A stretch of DNA of 64,000 bases from Tepiditoga spiralis (GCF_014701195.1 NZ_AP018712.1:2312501-2376500), one strand, 5' to 3'. Shown: positions 7,452 through 15,803, counted from the first letter of the stretch. Notes: generated by a model from the sequence alone, not told the origin. Made by a program: numbers and translations.

Positions 7452-9275
7452 TTATGATTTAGTGATTGCACCAAATCTACAAGTTGCATAACAAGCACCA
7501 CATTTGATACATTTTTCCTGATCGATTTGATGAGGTTTTTTAATTTCACCTTTTATAGCTTCAACTGGACAAACTCTTGCACAAGCTGTACATCCAACAC
7601 ATTTTTCAGGATCAATTTCAAATTTTATTAAATTCTTACATGCACCAGCTGGACAGGTTCTTTCATTAACATGTGCTTCATATTCATTTCTAAAATAATG
7701 CATAGTTGAAAGAATAGGATTTGGTGCTGTTTGACCAAGTCCACATAAAGATGTATCCTTTATTACCTTTCCAAGAGTTTCTAATTTTTCTAAATCTTCT
7801 GGCTTTCCTCTTCCACTTGTTATTTTTTCAAGAGTTTCTAAAAGTCTTACATTTCCTATTCTACAAGGTGTACATTTACCACAAGATTCTTCAACTGTAA
7901 AGGTTAAATAAAATTTGGATACATCAACCATGCAAGTTGATTCGTCCATTACAATCATTCCACCTGATCCCATCATAGAACCAAGAGCCATTAAATTATC
8001 AAAATCAATAGGTGTATCTAAATATGCTGCAGGTATACAACCACCAGATGGACCTCCTGTTTGAACAGCTTTAAACTTACCATTGTTTCTAATTCCTCCA
8101 CCTATTTCACAAAAACAATTTCTCTTAAAGTTGTTCCCATAGGAACTTCTACTTAAAGTTGTTCCCATAGGAACTTCTACAAGACCTACATTATTAATTG
8201 CTCCAGCAAGAGCAAAAACCTTTGTACCAGGTGATTTATCAGTTCCAAAAGATCTGTACCAATCTGCACCTTTTAATACTATAATTGCAACATTAGCATA
8301 AGTTTCAACATTATTTATCAATGTTGGCTTGTTAAATAATCCACTGTTTGCTGGAAATGGTGGTTTTGTTGTTGGTTCACCTCTATATCCTTCAATTGAA
8401 TGTATTAAAGCTGTTTCTTCTCCACAAACAAAAGCACCAGCTCCTAGTCTTATTTCTATATCAAATGAAAAATCAGTTCCAAATATATTTTCTCCCAAGA
8501 AACCAAGTTCTTTTGCTTGTTTAATTGCAATTTCAAGTCTGTGAACTGCTAATGGATATTCAGCTCTTATATAAATGAATCCTTTACTTGCACCAATGGC
8601 ATAACCAGCAAGTGCCATACCTTCAAGAACAGCATGTGGATCTCCTTCAAGTACTGATCTATCCATGAAAGCACCTGGATCTCCTTCATCAGCATTACAT
8701 ATTACATATTTGATATCTCCATTAGCTTTTTTAGCAAAGTTCCATTTTAAACCTGTAGGGAATCCGCCTCCCCCTCTTCCTCTTAAACCTGAATCTAAAA
8801 CTGTCTTTACAACTTCATCTCTTGACATTTCAGTTAAAGCCTTTGCAAGTGCAATATATCCATCATTTGCTACATATTCGTTTATATCTTCTGGATTTAT
8901 CGAACCAGCATTTCTAAGTGCAACTCTTACTTGTTTTTTATAAAATGGCATTTTAGGTGATTCTTCTATTTTTTCATTTTTTTCTGGTTCAACATACAAC
9001 AATCTTTCAACTCTTCTACCTTTTATAACATGTTCGTTAATTATTTCTTCCACATCTTTTTCTTCAACTTTTACATAAAAAGTATTGTCTGGAAGTACCT
9101 TTACAATAGGTCCTTGTTCACAAAATCCAAAACATCCTGTTCTTACAACCTGTATATCTTTATTCAAATTATTTTTTTCAAGTTTTTCATTAAAAATATC
9201 TATTATATCATTACTTCCTGATGATGTACATCCTGTTCCGCCACAAACTAGAATGTACTGTTTATAGTTAGCCAT
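7452..9275 (-). CDS. hydB: Hydrogenase flavoprotein subunit (NuoF-like), with a compensated tandem duplication
   Basis: This is the NAD(H)- and FMN-binding electron hub of the hydrogenase (HydB/HndC). An N-terminal thioredoxin-like [2Fe-2S] domain (CGGTGCTSSGS and TGCFGFCEQGP) is followed by the NuoF core: GRGGGGFPTGLKW, NADEGDPGAFMDRS and GAGAFVCGEETALI. Next come the [4Fe-4S] ligands ESCGKCTPCRIG and a C-terminal two-cluster ferredoxin (CVGCTACARVCP, CIKCGACYATCR). After VPMGTTL the family's REIVFEIGGG is replaced by SRSSYGNNFKRNCFCEIGGG. The cause is a 28-bp tandem duplication (8124-8179) rescued by 2 extra bases downstream, a net gain of 10 residues with the frame kept open. Activity is likely but not certain. 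Confidence 0.9.
   Translation of the reverse strand: MANYKQYILVCGGTGCTSSGSNDIIDIFNEKLEKNNLNKDIQVVRTGCFGFCEQGPIVKVLPDNTFYVKVEEKDVEEIINEHVIKGRRVERLLYVEPEKNEKIEESPKMPFYKKQVRVALRNAGSINPEDINEYVANDGYIALAKALTEMSRDEVVKTVLDSGLRGRGGGGFPTGLKWNFAKKANGDIKYVICNADEGDPGAFMDRSVLEGDPHAVLEGMALAGYAIGASKGFIYIRAEYPLAVHRLEIAIKQAKELGFLGENIFGTDFSFDIEIRLGAGAFVCGEETALIHSIEGYRGEPTTKPPFPANSGLFNKPTLINNVETYANVAIIVLKGADWYRSFGTDKSPGTKVFALAGAINNVGLVEVPMGTTLSRSSYGNNFKRNCFCEIGGGIRNNGKFKAVQTGGPSGGCIPAAYLDTPIDFDNLMALGSMMGSGGMIVMDESTCMVDVSKFYLTFTVEESCGKCTPCRIGNVRLLETLEKITSGRGKPEDLEKLETLGKVIKDTSLCGLGQTAPNPILSTMHYFRNEYEAHVNERTCPAGACKNLIKFEIDPEKCVGCTACARVCPVEAIKGEIKKPHQIDQEKCIKCGACYATCRFGAITKS
8124..8179. repeat. Perfect 28-bp tandem duplication inside hydB
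   Basis: Positions 8124-8151 and 8152-8179 are identical 28-mers, and the base at 8180 continues the identity. The unit is not a multiple of three, so by itself it would break the frame. The reading frame is restored by an apparent 2-base gain a few codons downstream in the minus-strand reading (TTTTTGTGAAA where the family sequence implies TTTTTGAAA). Confidence 0.95.
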
Positions 9276-9289
9276 TTTTTAACCTCCTA

Positions 9290-9685
9290 TTATTCAGCTC
9301 TTTGATGTGTTTCGCCTATAATCGAGTCTTGTAACAATTCATTATTTAAAATATGTTTTTCAATTATTTCTGAAGCTCTATTAGCTTTTATGTTTCCGTA
9401 TAAAACTGGTTCTTTACCAACTTCATTAACTTCTACTGTTGGTTCAGCATGACAATATCCCATACATCCTGTCTGTACAACAACAACATTTTCTAATCCT
9501 TTTTTTGCTATTTCTTCAACAAGAGCATTAAATGTTTCTTTTGCACCTGCTGCAATACCACAAGTTCCCATAGCTACTTTAAGTATTATTTTATTTTCAT
9601 CATTAGCTGCATTTCTTATTGTTAAATTCTTTTTAGCAGTTTCTTTCATTTTTAAAAGGTCTTCAAGACTTTTTATTTTAGCCAT
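9290..9685 (-). CDS. Thioredoxin-like [2Fe-2S] hydrogenase accessory subunit (HndB-like)
   Basis: This is a small thioredoxin-fold ferredoxin subunit. The four cysteine ligands appear as MGTCGIAAG and, about 35 residues later, QTGCMGYCHAEP. The longer open frame from 9742 is rejected: ATG at 9685 lies just after AAAGGAGGG and gives the normal N-terminus MAKIKSLEDL. The order NuoE-like, this gene, NuoF-like, FeFe catalytic subunit matches hndABCD of Desulfovibrio rather than the three-gene hydCBA of Thermotoga maritima. It probably passes electrons within the complex, but its exact position is unknown. Confidence 0.85.
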   Translation of the reverse strand: MAKIKSLEDLLKMKETAKKNLTIRNAANDENKIILKVAMGTCGIAAGAKETFNALVEEIAKKGLENVVVVQTGCMGYCHAEPTVEVNEVGKEPVLYGNIKANRASEIIEKHILNNELLQDSIIGETHQRAE

Positions 9686-9698
9686 AAAATTCCCTCCT

Positions 9699-10217
9699 TT
9701 ATATGGTTTCAGCTTCCTTATCTTTTGCTCTATATTCATCAATTAGTTTTTTCATATCAGATTTTTTTAACCTTCCATGTACTTTATCTCCTATCATAAC
9801 AACTGGTGCAAGACCACAAGCTCCAACACATCTTACAGTATGAAGTGAAAACAAGCCATCTTCTGTTGTTTCACCTTCTTCAATTCCAAGAACCTTCTTT
9901 AGTTCATCAACAAGATCGCCAGATCCTCTAACATAACAAGCAGTACCAAGGCAAACACTAATAGGATATTTACCTTTTGGTTTCATAGAAAAGAAATTAT
10001 AAAAAGTAACAACTCCATAAACTTGTGAAGTATGTACTTTTAATTTTTTTGCTATCAACTTTTGTACTTCAACAGGAAGATAACCTATTAAATCCTGTGC
10101 TTTATGAAGACAATTAATCAAATAACTTCTTCTTTCCTCTTCGCTCTTGTTTTCAACGCCAAGAGAGTCGATGTAAGCTTCAACTTGTTTCAACTGAGTT
10201 TCTAACATATCTGACAT
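9699..10217 (-). CDS. hydC: Hydrogenase NuoE-like [2Fe-2S] subunit
   Basis: This is the 24-kDa-type subunit (HydC/HndA) that pairs with the flavoprotein. An N-terminal helical bundle containing LIGYLPVEVQKLIAKKL precedes a thioredoxin-like [2Fe-2S] domain. Its ligands are CLGTACYVRG and, about 40 residues later, VRCVGACGLAP. The length of 172 residues is normal. ATG at 10217 follows TAGGAGGGAAG, so it is the first gene of the operon. The stop is followed within 13 bases by the next start. Two related imperfect palindromes lie upstream. Confidence 0.92.
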   Translation of the reverse strand: MSDMLETQLKQVEAYIDSLGVENKSEEERRSYLINCLHKAQDLIGYLPVEVQKLIAKKLKVHTSQVYGVVTFYNFFSMKPKGKYPISVCLGTACYVRGSGDLVDELKKVLGIEEGETTEDGLFSLHTVRCVGACGLAPVVMIGDKVHGRLKKSDMKKLIDEYRAKDKEAETI

Positions 10218-10634
10218 CTTCTTCCCTCCTAAATAAGATAAATTTTATCTAAATTGTTTTTTATTTCACATATTCACATTTTTAAAAACCTTTTAATTCA
10301 ATGTTTAATTTAAATAATGTCCCTTAATACAAGTATACATCATAAAAAATTTTTAAGATTAAAATTATCTAAATTAAATTTTAAGTTTTGTTTATTTTTT
10401 ATATAATATATATATATTATTTATATATTGATTTTTTATAAATAAATTAAAAGTTGTATTATTTAATAATAACAATAATTTCAAAGCTTTTTAAAAATAT
10501 TTTTTGATATTATTATTAATAAATATTATAAAAAACACTTTGTGATTTTTTTAGTAATTAAAATATAAAAAAGGTAGAATGATTTTGAACAAAGTCATTC
10601 TACCATATTTTTTTTAATAATGTCAACTATGATT
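10218..10634. other. 417-base gap with possible operator pair for the hydrogenase operon
   Basis: This AT-rich gap has no open frame that looks coding. Two related 20-base motifs read AGATaAAttTTATCTAAATT in form, at 10236-10255 and 10356-10375 (17 of 20 bases equal). The first contains a perfect 7-1-7 palindrome and sits next to the hydC ribosome binding site. A TATACT box on the minus strand at 10337-10332 may be the -10. A terminator occupies 10573-10604. The remainder is low-complexity A/T. Confidence 0.4.
10573..10604 (-). terminator. Intrinsic terminator of the xse/PEPCK-like operon
   Basis: A 10-bp stem (GGTAGAATGA with TCATTCTACC) around a 12-base loop is followed on the minus strand by a T-run (A-run 10565-10572). 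It lies 31 bases after the stop at 10635. Confidence 0.85.
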
Positions 10635-12395
10635 TTAATTGTTAATTAAATTTAATAGTTCTTGAGCTGCATTATATGGCCCATCTTTTTCGAAACCAGC
10701 AATTCCTAATTGAGTTTTTATTTGTCCAACCTTAACACCTGAAGATATCATACTTTTTAAATAAATTTTTGCAGTTTTATCATGTTGTTGCTTTTTTTGT
10801 ATTGCACCAAAAGGATTTGCAAAATAACTATAAGTTAATCCTTTTTCTGAAGTTGTACCTTTTGCCATTCTTGCTCCTTTTGAAAAAATTTCGTATGCAC
10901 TTTCAGATGAGTCAAAAAATTCTATTGCTTTTTCATTTTCCTTAACTTTTTCATAATTATTTGCATAAAAGAAATAATCTATCTTTGTAGGTTTTATTAT
11001 CTCTGAATAATTAGAATAAGGAACTATTATTCTTGCATTTATCTCATTAGGATTCATAAATATACTTCTATCCATTGCAGAATAAGCATATCCAGGTTGT
11101 AAATCATCCAATCTAACAAATGCTCCTGTTTCAGTTCCATATGCAACTATTTCTCCAGTTTTTAATATATCTAATGATCCCATATCATCAATTAAAATAT
11201 TTACTTCTGAAACATTTTTATGTAGCCTATTTAAAGCATCTAAAGTTTCTGATTTTCCCGCTCCAGAATCCCCCATAATCATTACATTAGCTTTTTTACC
11301 ATTTCTAAGTTTTATTTCAGCAAGTGCTCCATGTATAGGTAATCTATTTTCATCTATAACTATTAGATTATGTATTGTTAAAATAACTTTTTTCATATAT
11401 CCAAAATAATCTATTGAAGGATCATCTCCAACTATTCCAACATAAGTTCCATCTTTTTCATGATATATTACTCCATTATAATCATCATCTTCTTCAAAAA
11501 AATTTTTATCCATTCCTAAAATATAAATACCATCTGGTTTTACATTGTTTACTATTTCAAAACTTGCCAATTCAAACAAGTTTCCTAATCCAGCTGCCAA
11601 AGCTAAATATTCTTTATTAACTACTACATGAATTAATTTTTTACAAACATGTATTGGGAATACAAACCAATTTTGAGGATTTAATTTTATTTTATCTAAA
11701 ATTCCTTTTTCTTTTAATTTAAACAAACCTCTTCTTTTATTAGATTTAGTATAAAAAATTACTGGTGGTTCAAAAACAAAGCTCCACACATGTTCCATTT
11801 TATACAACCATTCTGCATTTATTTTAGCTTTTTGTTTTACATTTGGTGTATCAACAATAAATCCAACTTGTGCTCCGCCTGGAAGTTGTCTAAGAATTTT
11901 TAATCTAGTATCTGAAATATTTATTAAAATTTGTCTATACATACTCAAAACCAAACTTTTTAAATCTGAATTTGTTTTTACTAAAACCATTTGTTTGAAT
12001 ATTCTTTCAAATCTATTATGAGTAAACTTATCTTCCTTAACTATAAACCTATGTTTATTTCTCCACAAATTAAATAAATTTTCAACAAATTTTACGAGTA
12101 AGTCTTTTTTATTTCCCAATTTTGGAAAACAATAATATGGTGAGCCATCTACTTCTTCAATTTTATTTTTAGTCAATATTAAGAGAAGCTGTATAATTGC
12201 ATTTATATCATATTTCTTTAATGTATCTACAACATCCGTATCAACTAAAAAAAGATCAAAAAATGGCATAAGAGAATTCTTTTTCTTTTCTGAATCTTCA
12301 ATTATTTCCCCAATTAATAATTTGAAAATATTTGAATTTAAAAGTTGTGAATTGGCATTAAATGAAACGTCACCTTTAATAATAATACTTCGCAT
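10635..12395 (-). CDS. Divergent PEP-carboxykinase-fold P-loop kinase
   Basis: The product is a 586-residue soluble protein whose C-terminal half follows the PEPCK/HprK plan. A P-loop MGDSGAGKSET lies at about residue 375, and an acidic ILIDDMG strand follows. AYGTETGAFVRLDDLQPG and PTKIDYFFYAN align by position with the PEPCK core. A tail with KGTTSEKG, YFANPFG and KDGPYN parallels GTERG, FAKPF and GGPYG of the pckA product. The arginine of GTERG is missing, so carboxykinase activity is doubtful and a protein or small-molecule kinase is as likely. The N-terminal 350 residues are not recognised. It follows xseB by 13 bases in one operon. Confidence 0.6.
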   Translation of the reverse strand: MRSIIIKGDVSFNANSQLLNSNIFKLLIGEIIEDSEKKKNSLMPFFDLFLVDTDVVDTLKKYDINAIIQLLLILTKNKIEEVDGSPYYCFPKLGNKKDLLVKFVENLFNLWRNKHRFIVKEDKFTHNRFERIFKQMVLVKTNSDLKSLVLSMYRQILINISDTRLKILRQLPGGAQVGFIVDTPNVKQKAKINAEWLYKMEHVWSFVFEPPVIFYTKSNKRRGLFKLKEKGILDKIKLNPQNWFVFPIHVCKKLIHVVVNKEYLALAAGLGNLFELASFEIVNNVKPDGIYILGMDKNFFEEDDDYNGVIYHEKDGTYVGIVGDDPSIDYFGYMKKVILTIHNLIVIDENRLPIHGALAEIKLRNGKKANVMIMGDSGAGKSETLDALNRLHKNVSEVNILIDDMGSLDILKTGEIVAYGTETGAFVRLDDLQPGYAYSAMDRSIFMNPNEINARIIVPYSNYSEIIKPTKIDYFFYANNYEKVKENEKAIEFFDSSESAYEIFSKGARMAKGTTSEKGLTYSYFANPFGAIQKKQQHDKTAKIYLKSMISSGVKVGQIKTQLGIAGFEKDGPYNAAQELLNLINN

Positions 12396-12408
12396 AACTT
12401 ATCCCTCC

Positions 12409-12657
12409 CTATTCTTCAGAAATTATATTTTTATACATTTCATCAATTTTTTCTTTTTCTTCTTTTATTAATATCATTTTTTTCTTAGCATACGTCATTA
12501 TTTCCATAGATTTTTTATAAAGATCTAAAGATAATTCAATATCAGTATTTTCTTGATTGCTTTCAAAGTAACTATTTATACTTTCTAAAATAGAAATTAA
12601 TTCTTTCAAAGAAAGTTTTTGTATTTCAGATTTTTTCAATTTCAAAATTTTTTCCAT
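12409..12657 (-). CDS. xseB: Exodeoxyribonuclease VII small subunit
   Basis: This 82-residue helical protein pairs with XseA to degrade single-stranded DNA. The pattern of a helix, an acidic ELSLDLYKKSMEIM stretch and a second helix is the XseB coiled-coil hairpin; the usual signature is an LE..LE..d..lE..l..y..G pattern. It lies only 3 bases after xseA, ahead of the PEPCK-like gene, and small size plus position support the call. Confidence 0.85.
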   Translation of the reverse strand: MEKILKLKKSEIQKLSLKELISILESINSYFESNQENTDIELSLDLYKKSMEIMTYAKKKMILIKEEKEKIDEMYKNIISEE

Positions 12658-12660
12658 TTT

Positions 12661-14037
12661 TTACACCTCTTTTTGTTTAATTTTTGCTTTAGCATTACCA
12701 TCTTTAAATAAAATATCAACTTCATCATTAACCTCAAGTTCATCTATACTTTTTATTATTTTTTTACTTTTTTTCACAACAGCTCCTCCACTTAAAAATG
12801 CAGAAAAAGGACTATTTTCTGTTAATTTAGAAAACACTTTTGTAAATTTATTCTCAACCATTAAAATATTGGTAGAAAAATATTTATCATTTTTAATAAA
12901 TATTTTATTCAAATTTTTTATTTCTTTTTCAATATCTTTATGAAAAAAATTTTTTAAAAAGTTTACTTTAGGCAAAACTATTTCTTTAGTAGATCTTTCT
13001 AAATTTAATTTTATAAAAGTAGAAATGTTATTTATTTTTTTATTATAGTTTATTATTTCTTTAAATAAATAATTGGAATTCGATTTAAAATTTTTTACTG
13101 TATTTTGCTCAAATATATTAAAAAAGAAATTAAAGGATACTTTTAGGTTTTTTTCTAAATTCAATAAAATATCATTAAAATAATTTATTTGATTTACAAT
13201 ATCTCTTGAAACTTCAGTTGGAGTTGAATATCTTTTCCAAGAAGTATAATCAGGAATAGTTGTATCCTGTTCGTGACCAATTGCACTTAAAATTGGTATT
13301 TTAAATAAAGCAATTTCTTTGCCTAAATTAAAATTATCAAAGTATATCAAATCACTTTTTGATCCACCGCCACGTGTTATTACTACTACATCATAATTAA
13401 TTTTTGATTTTTTAATTTTTGAAAGCGCTTTTAAGATATTAGGAACAGTTTTAGCTCCTTGCATGCTCGAAGAATATAAATGTATAATAGGAATATTTTT
13501 AGCGTATTGAATATTTTTTTTAAAATCTCCATATCCAGCAGCTGTTGGGGAAGTTATAATAGCTATTTTTTTTATCGGTTCAAGATCTAATAAACTATTT
13601 TGATTTTTATTAATTAAATTTTCTTTTTTTAATTTTAACAAAATTTCTTTTTTCTTTTTATCTATTTCAGAGTTTCCAAATGGAATAATTGAAGACCCAT
13701 TTAAAACAAATTTAGCATTATACTTCCATAATTGAAGTGTTCCTTCTATTTTCCATTTTTTATTTAATAACTCTCTTTCATTATTTAAATTTAACCTTTT
13801 TAGCAAATAAGGTATCATTAATTTTGAAAAAAATACAGTCAATGAATAATTAGTATTTTTATCTCTTTGAGAGATTTCTAAATATAAATCTCCATTTTTA
13901 CTCTTTTTTGCAGAAGTAATATCTCCTGTTATAATAACAGAAGTATTATAAATTTCTGATCTTTTATAAAAATTAGTTAAATAATCTAATAATTCAGATA
14001 ATGTCTTAAATTCAAGAATTTTTTCCTGAAAGAACAA
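12661..14037 (-). CDS. xseA: Exodeoxyribonuclease VII large subunit
   Basis: This is the catalytic subunit of ExoVII, which trims single-stranded DNA from both ends. An N-terminal OB-fold (SVIITGDITSAKKSKNGDLYLEI) is followed by the nuclease domain with IAIITSPTAAGYGDF, VVVITRGGGSKSDL and LSAIGHEQDTTIPDYT. A long coiled coil and the C-terminal domain complete it. It starts with TTG at 14037, eight bases after AGGGGGAG, and overlaps rsmI by 26 bases, indicating coupling. The length of 458 residues is normal. Confidence 0.93.
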   Translation of the reverse strand: MFFQEKILEFKTLSELLDYLTNFYKRSEIYNTSVIITGDITSAKKSKNGDLYLEISQRDKNTNYSLTVFFSKLMIPYLLKRLNLNNERELLNKKWKIEGTLQLWKYNAKFVLNGSSIIPFGNSEIDKKKKEILLKLKKENLINKNQNSLLDLEPIKKIAIITSPTAAGYGDFKKNIQYAKNIPIIHLYSSSMQGAKTVPNILKALSKIKKSKINYDVVVITRGGGSKSDLIYFDNFNLGKEIALFKIPILSAIGHEQDTTIPDYTSWKRYSTPTEVSRDIVNQINYFNDILLNLEKNLKVSFNFFFNIFEQNTVKNFKSNSNYLFKEIINYNKKINNISTFIKLNLERSTKEIVLPKVNFLKNFFHKDIEKEIKNLNKIFIKNDKYFSTNILMVENKFTKVFSKLTENSPFSAFLSGGAVVKKSKKIIKSIDELEVNDEVDILFKDGNAKAKIKQKEV

Positions 14038-14689
14038 CAGTAAACTCCCCCTTTATACTATCTTTACTTTCAAAAAAAGAAATAGCTTCATCTACAGTTC
14101 CTTTAAAAAACTCTTGATGAATTTTTGTCATTTCTCTTGCAAGAAAAATTTCTCTGTTTCCCATTATATTTTTTATATCCTTTAACGTTTTTAAAATTCT
14201 ATTTGGGGAATCAAAAAATATATGTAAATATGGTAAATCTACTATATCTCTAAATAACCTTCTTCTATTCTTATCTCTTGGAATAAACCCATGAAACAAA
14301 AATTTAGAACCGGGAAATCCACTGGCTGCTAATGCTGTAAGAGGTGCACTTGGACCTGGGACAACATCTATTTTCACATTATTTTCTCTACATTTTTTAA
14401 CTAAATGAGATCCCGGATCGGATATTACAGGCATTCCAGCATCTGAAACCAAAGAACACACATTATTTTTTACAATCAATTCAAATGCTTTTTCTAAAAC
14501 TCTTTCTGCATTTGTTTGATTAAACGTAAATAATTCTTTTTGTCCTATTTCTAATTTATTTATTAATTTTAAAGTGACCCTTTTATCTTCTGTAAATATT
14601 ACATCTGATTCTTTTAAAATTCTTATTGCTCTAGGACTCATATCTTCCATGTTTCCAATGGGTGTTCCTATTAAATATAATTTAGACAT
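14012..14689 (-). CDS. rsmI: 16S rRNA (cytidine1402-2'-O)-methyltransferase
   Basis: This SAM-dependent enzyme modifies C1402 in the ribosomal decoding centre. Class III (tetrapyrrole-methylase fold) motifs are LYLIGTPIGNMEDMSPRAI at the N-terminus, SDAGMPVISDPG, and VVPGPSAPLTALAASGFP. At 225 residues it ends before the C-terminal extension of E. coli RsmI, as in many Thermotogota and Gram-positive members. It overlaps the upstream CYTH gene by 8 bases and xseA by 26. Confidence 0.93.
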   Translation of the reverse strand: MSKLYLIGTPIGNMEDMSPRAIRILKESDVIFTEDKRVTLKLINKLEIGQKELFTFNQTNAERVLEKAFELIVKNNVCSLVSDAGMPVISDPGSHLVKKCRENNVKIDVVPGPSAPLTALAASGFPGSKFLFHGFIPRDKNRRRLFRDIVDLPYLHIFFDSPNRILKTLKDIKNIMGNREIFLAREMTKIHQEFFKGTVDEAISFFESKDSIKGEFTVVLSGKNS

Positions 14690-15203
14690 TTTTTCCCTCC
14701 ACTAAAAGTTCTTCTGGTGAAATATTACATTTTTCAGAAAGAAAATAATTTGAAAAGTTTGCTGCTTTTGGTAAAAAATCAAATTTATTCTTTATGTAAT
14801 TATCAAAAGAATCTATTCTTTTACTTTTTTCTTCTATTTCAAGTAAATATCTTATTTTTTCATAATTTTTATACTTTATTGAATTTTTTGGATTTAAAAT
14901 TTCATCAATAATTATTTCAGGATCAAAAAAAAGATAGTATCTTTTTTTTATAACAACTTTAAAATCTTTTAATGAATCCATATTTGGTTTTGAAATCTTA
15001 TATTCTTTTTCTATTCTTTTCAATTCATTCAATGGAATTTTTATATTCTTTGTCCATAATTCTTCATTATTTAATATTTCAACTCTTATACGTTCATTTT
15101 TTTCATTATACCACTGAATTATAACAGAATATTTAATTGCATTTTTTATTAATCTTTTGAAATTTTTTTCATTTAATATATATTTTTTTTCTTTTTCAAT
15201 CAA
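14682..15203 (-). CDS. CYTH-like triphosphate tunnel protein
   Basis: This is a 173-residue soluble protein starting MIEKEKKYIL, where E3-x-E5-x-K7 matches the ExExK signature that opens CYTH/triphosphate-tunnel enzymes. Later strands rich in Lys, Arg and Glu (FKVVIKKRYYLF, YLLEIEE) fit the tunnel barrel. Family members hydrolyse inorganic triphosphate or make cyclic AMP, and no substrate can be assigned here. It is first in the rsmI-xseA-xseB operon and overlaps rsmI. The call rests on the signature and strand pattern only. Confidence 0.6.
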   Translation of the reverse strand: MIEKEKKYILNEKNFKRLIKNAIKYSVIIQWYNEKNERIRVEILNNEELWTKNIKIPLNELKRIEKEYKISKPNMDSLKDFKVVIKKRYYLFFDPEIIIDEILNPKNSIKYKNYEKIRYLLEIEEKSKRIDSFDNYIKNKFDFLPKAANFSNYFLSEKCNISPEELLVEGKNV

Positions 15204-15237
15204 AATTAATCACCTCAAAAAATTATATCATGAACAG

Positions 15238-15267
15238 TTGTAATTTTACCCAATTTTATGTTATCAT
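15238..15267 (+). promoter_or_regulatory. Probable cheW promoter
   Basis: TTGTAA at 15238-15243 and TATCAT at 15262-15267 are separated by 18 bases. AAAGGAGGGG and the cheW ATG follow. Confidence 0.45.
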
Positions 15268-15305
15268 TGAGTATATAAAAAAATATAAAAAAGGAGGGGT
15301 TTATT

Positions 15306-15773
15306 ATGTCAACAGAAATAAAAATAGTAACCTTTAATCTTGGAAATGAAAAGTTTGCTCTTGACATTATGAAAATTGATACTGTAGCCGAATACGAGGA
15401 TGTTACAGTCATTCCACATGTTGCAGACTATGTTGAAGGTGTAATAAACTTTAGAAAAGAATTTGTTTTACCTTTAATAAATATGAGGAAAAAATTTAAA
15501 CTCCCTGATTTTGAAGATAAATCTAAATGTAAAATTTTAATAATTAAACAAGAGGATAGAAAAATTGGTATAATGATAGACGATGTTAAAGAAGTAAAAA
15601 ACATAAGCTCCGATTCTATTGAAGAAACGCCTGCCGTTGGTGGAATGAATAATATTAGATTTATAAGTGGTATAGCTCGTTTAGATAATGAAATGTTAAT
15701 TATCCTTGATATGGATAAACTTTTAACAGCTGAAGAAAAAATGGAATTAGACTCTTTAGTAAAAAAAATATAG
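15306..15773 (+). CDS. cheW: Chemotaxis coupling protein CheW
   Basis: This cytosolic adaptor links chemoreceptors to the CheA kinase. The protein is a single CheW SH3-like domain: FNLGNEKFALDIMKIDTVAEYEDVTVIPH at the start, VEGVINFRKEFVLPLINMRKKF, then GIMIDDVKEV and LDNEMLIILDMDKLL. The length of 155 residues is standard. ATG at 15306 follows AAGGAGGGG. It is transcribed alone, with its own promoter and terminator, far from any cheA in the window. Two chemoreceptor genes lie at 33106 and 42427. Confidence 0.95.
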   Translation: MSTEIKIVTFNLGNEKFALDIMKIDTVAEYEDVTVIPHVADYVEGVINFRKEFVLPLINMRKKFKLPDFEDKSKCKILIIKQEDRKIGIMIDDVKEVKNISSDSIEETPAVGGMNNIRFISGIARLDNEMLIILDMDKLLTAEEKMELDSLVKKI

Positions 15774-15776
15774 TCT

Positions 15777-15803
15777 ATAATGGCGCTCAGCGCCATTATT
15801 TTT
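15777..15803 (+). terminator. Intrinsic terminator after cheW
   Basis: A 10-bp stem (ATAATGGCGC with GCGCCATTAT) and a TCA loop are followed by a T-run. The next gene starts only 12 bases later, so some readthrough into it is possible. Confidence 0.75.

Noticed and set aside
8084-8183. hydB as a pseudogene because of the 28-bp duplication
   Set aside because: The frame stays open through the region and all downstream cluster ligands are intact.
8665-8943. 92-codon plus-strand frame opposite hydB, and others at 8329-8544 and 9030-9267
   Set aside because: Shadows of the conserved flavoprotein gene with low-complexity translations.
10218-10634. Rex operator for the hydrogenase operon
   Set aside because: No TTGTTAA/TTAACAA-like or TTGTGAA/TTCACAA-like palindrome was found.
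15428-15796. 122-codon minus-strand frame opposite cheW
   Set aside because: Antisense to cheW and its terminator; no ribosome site.
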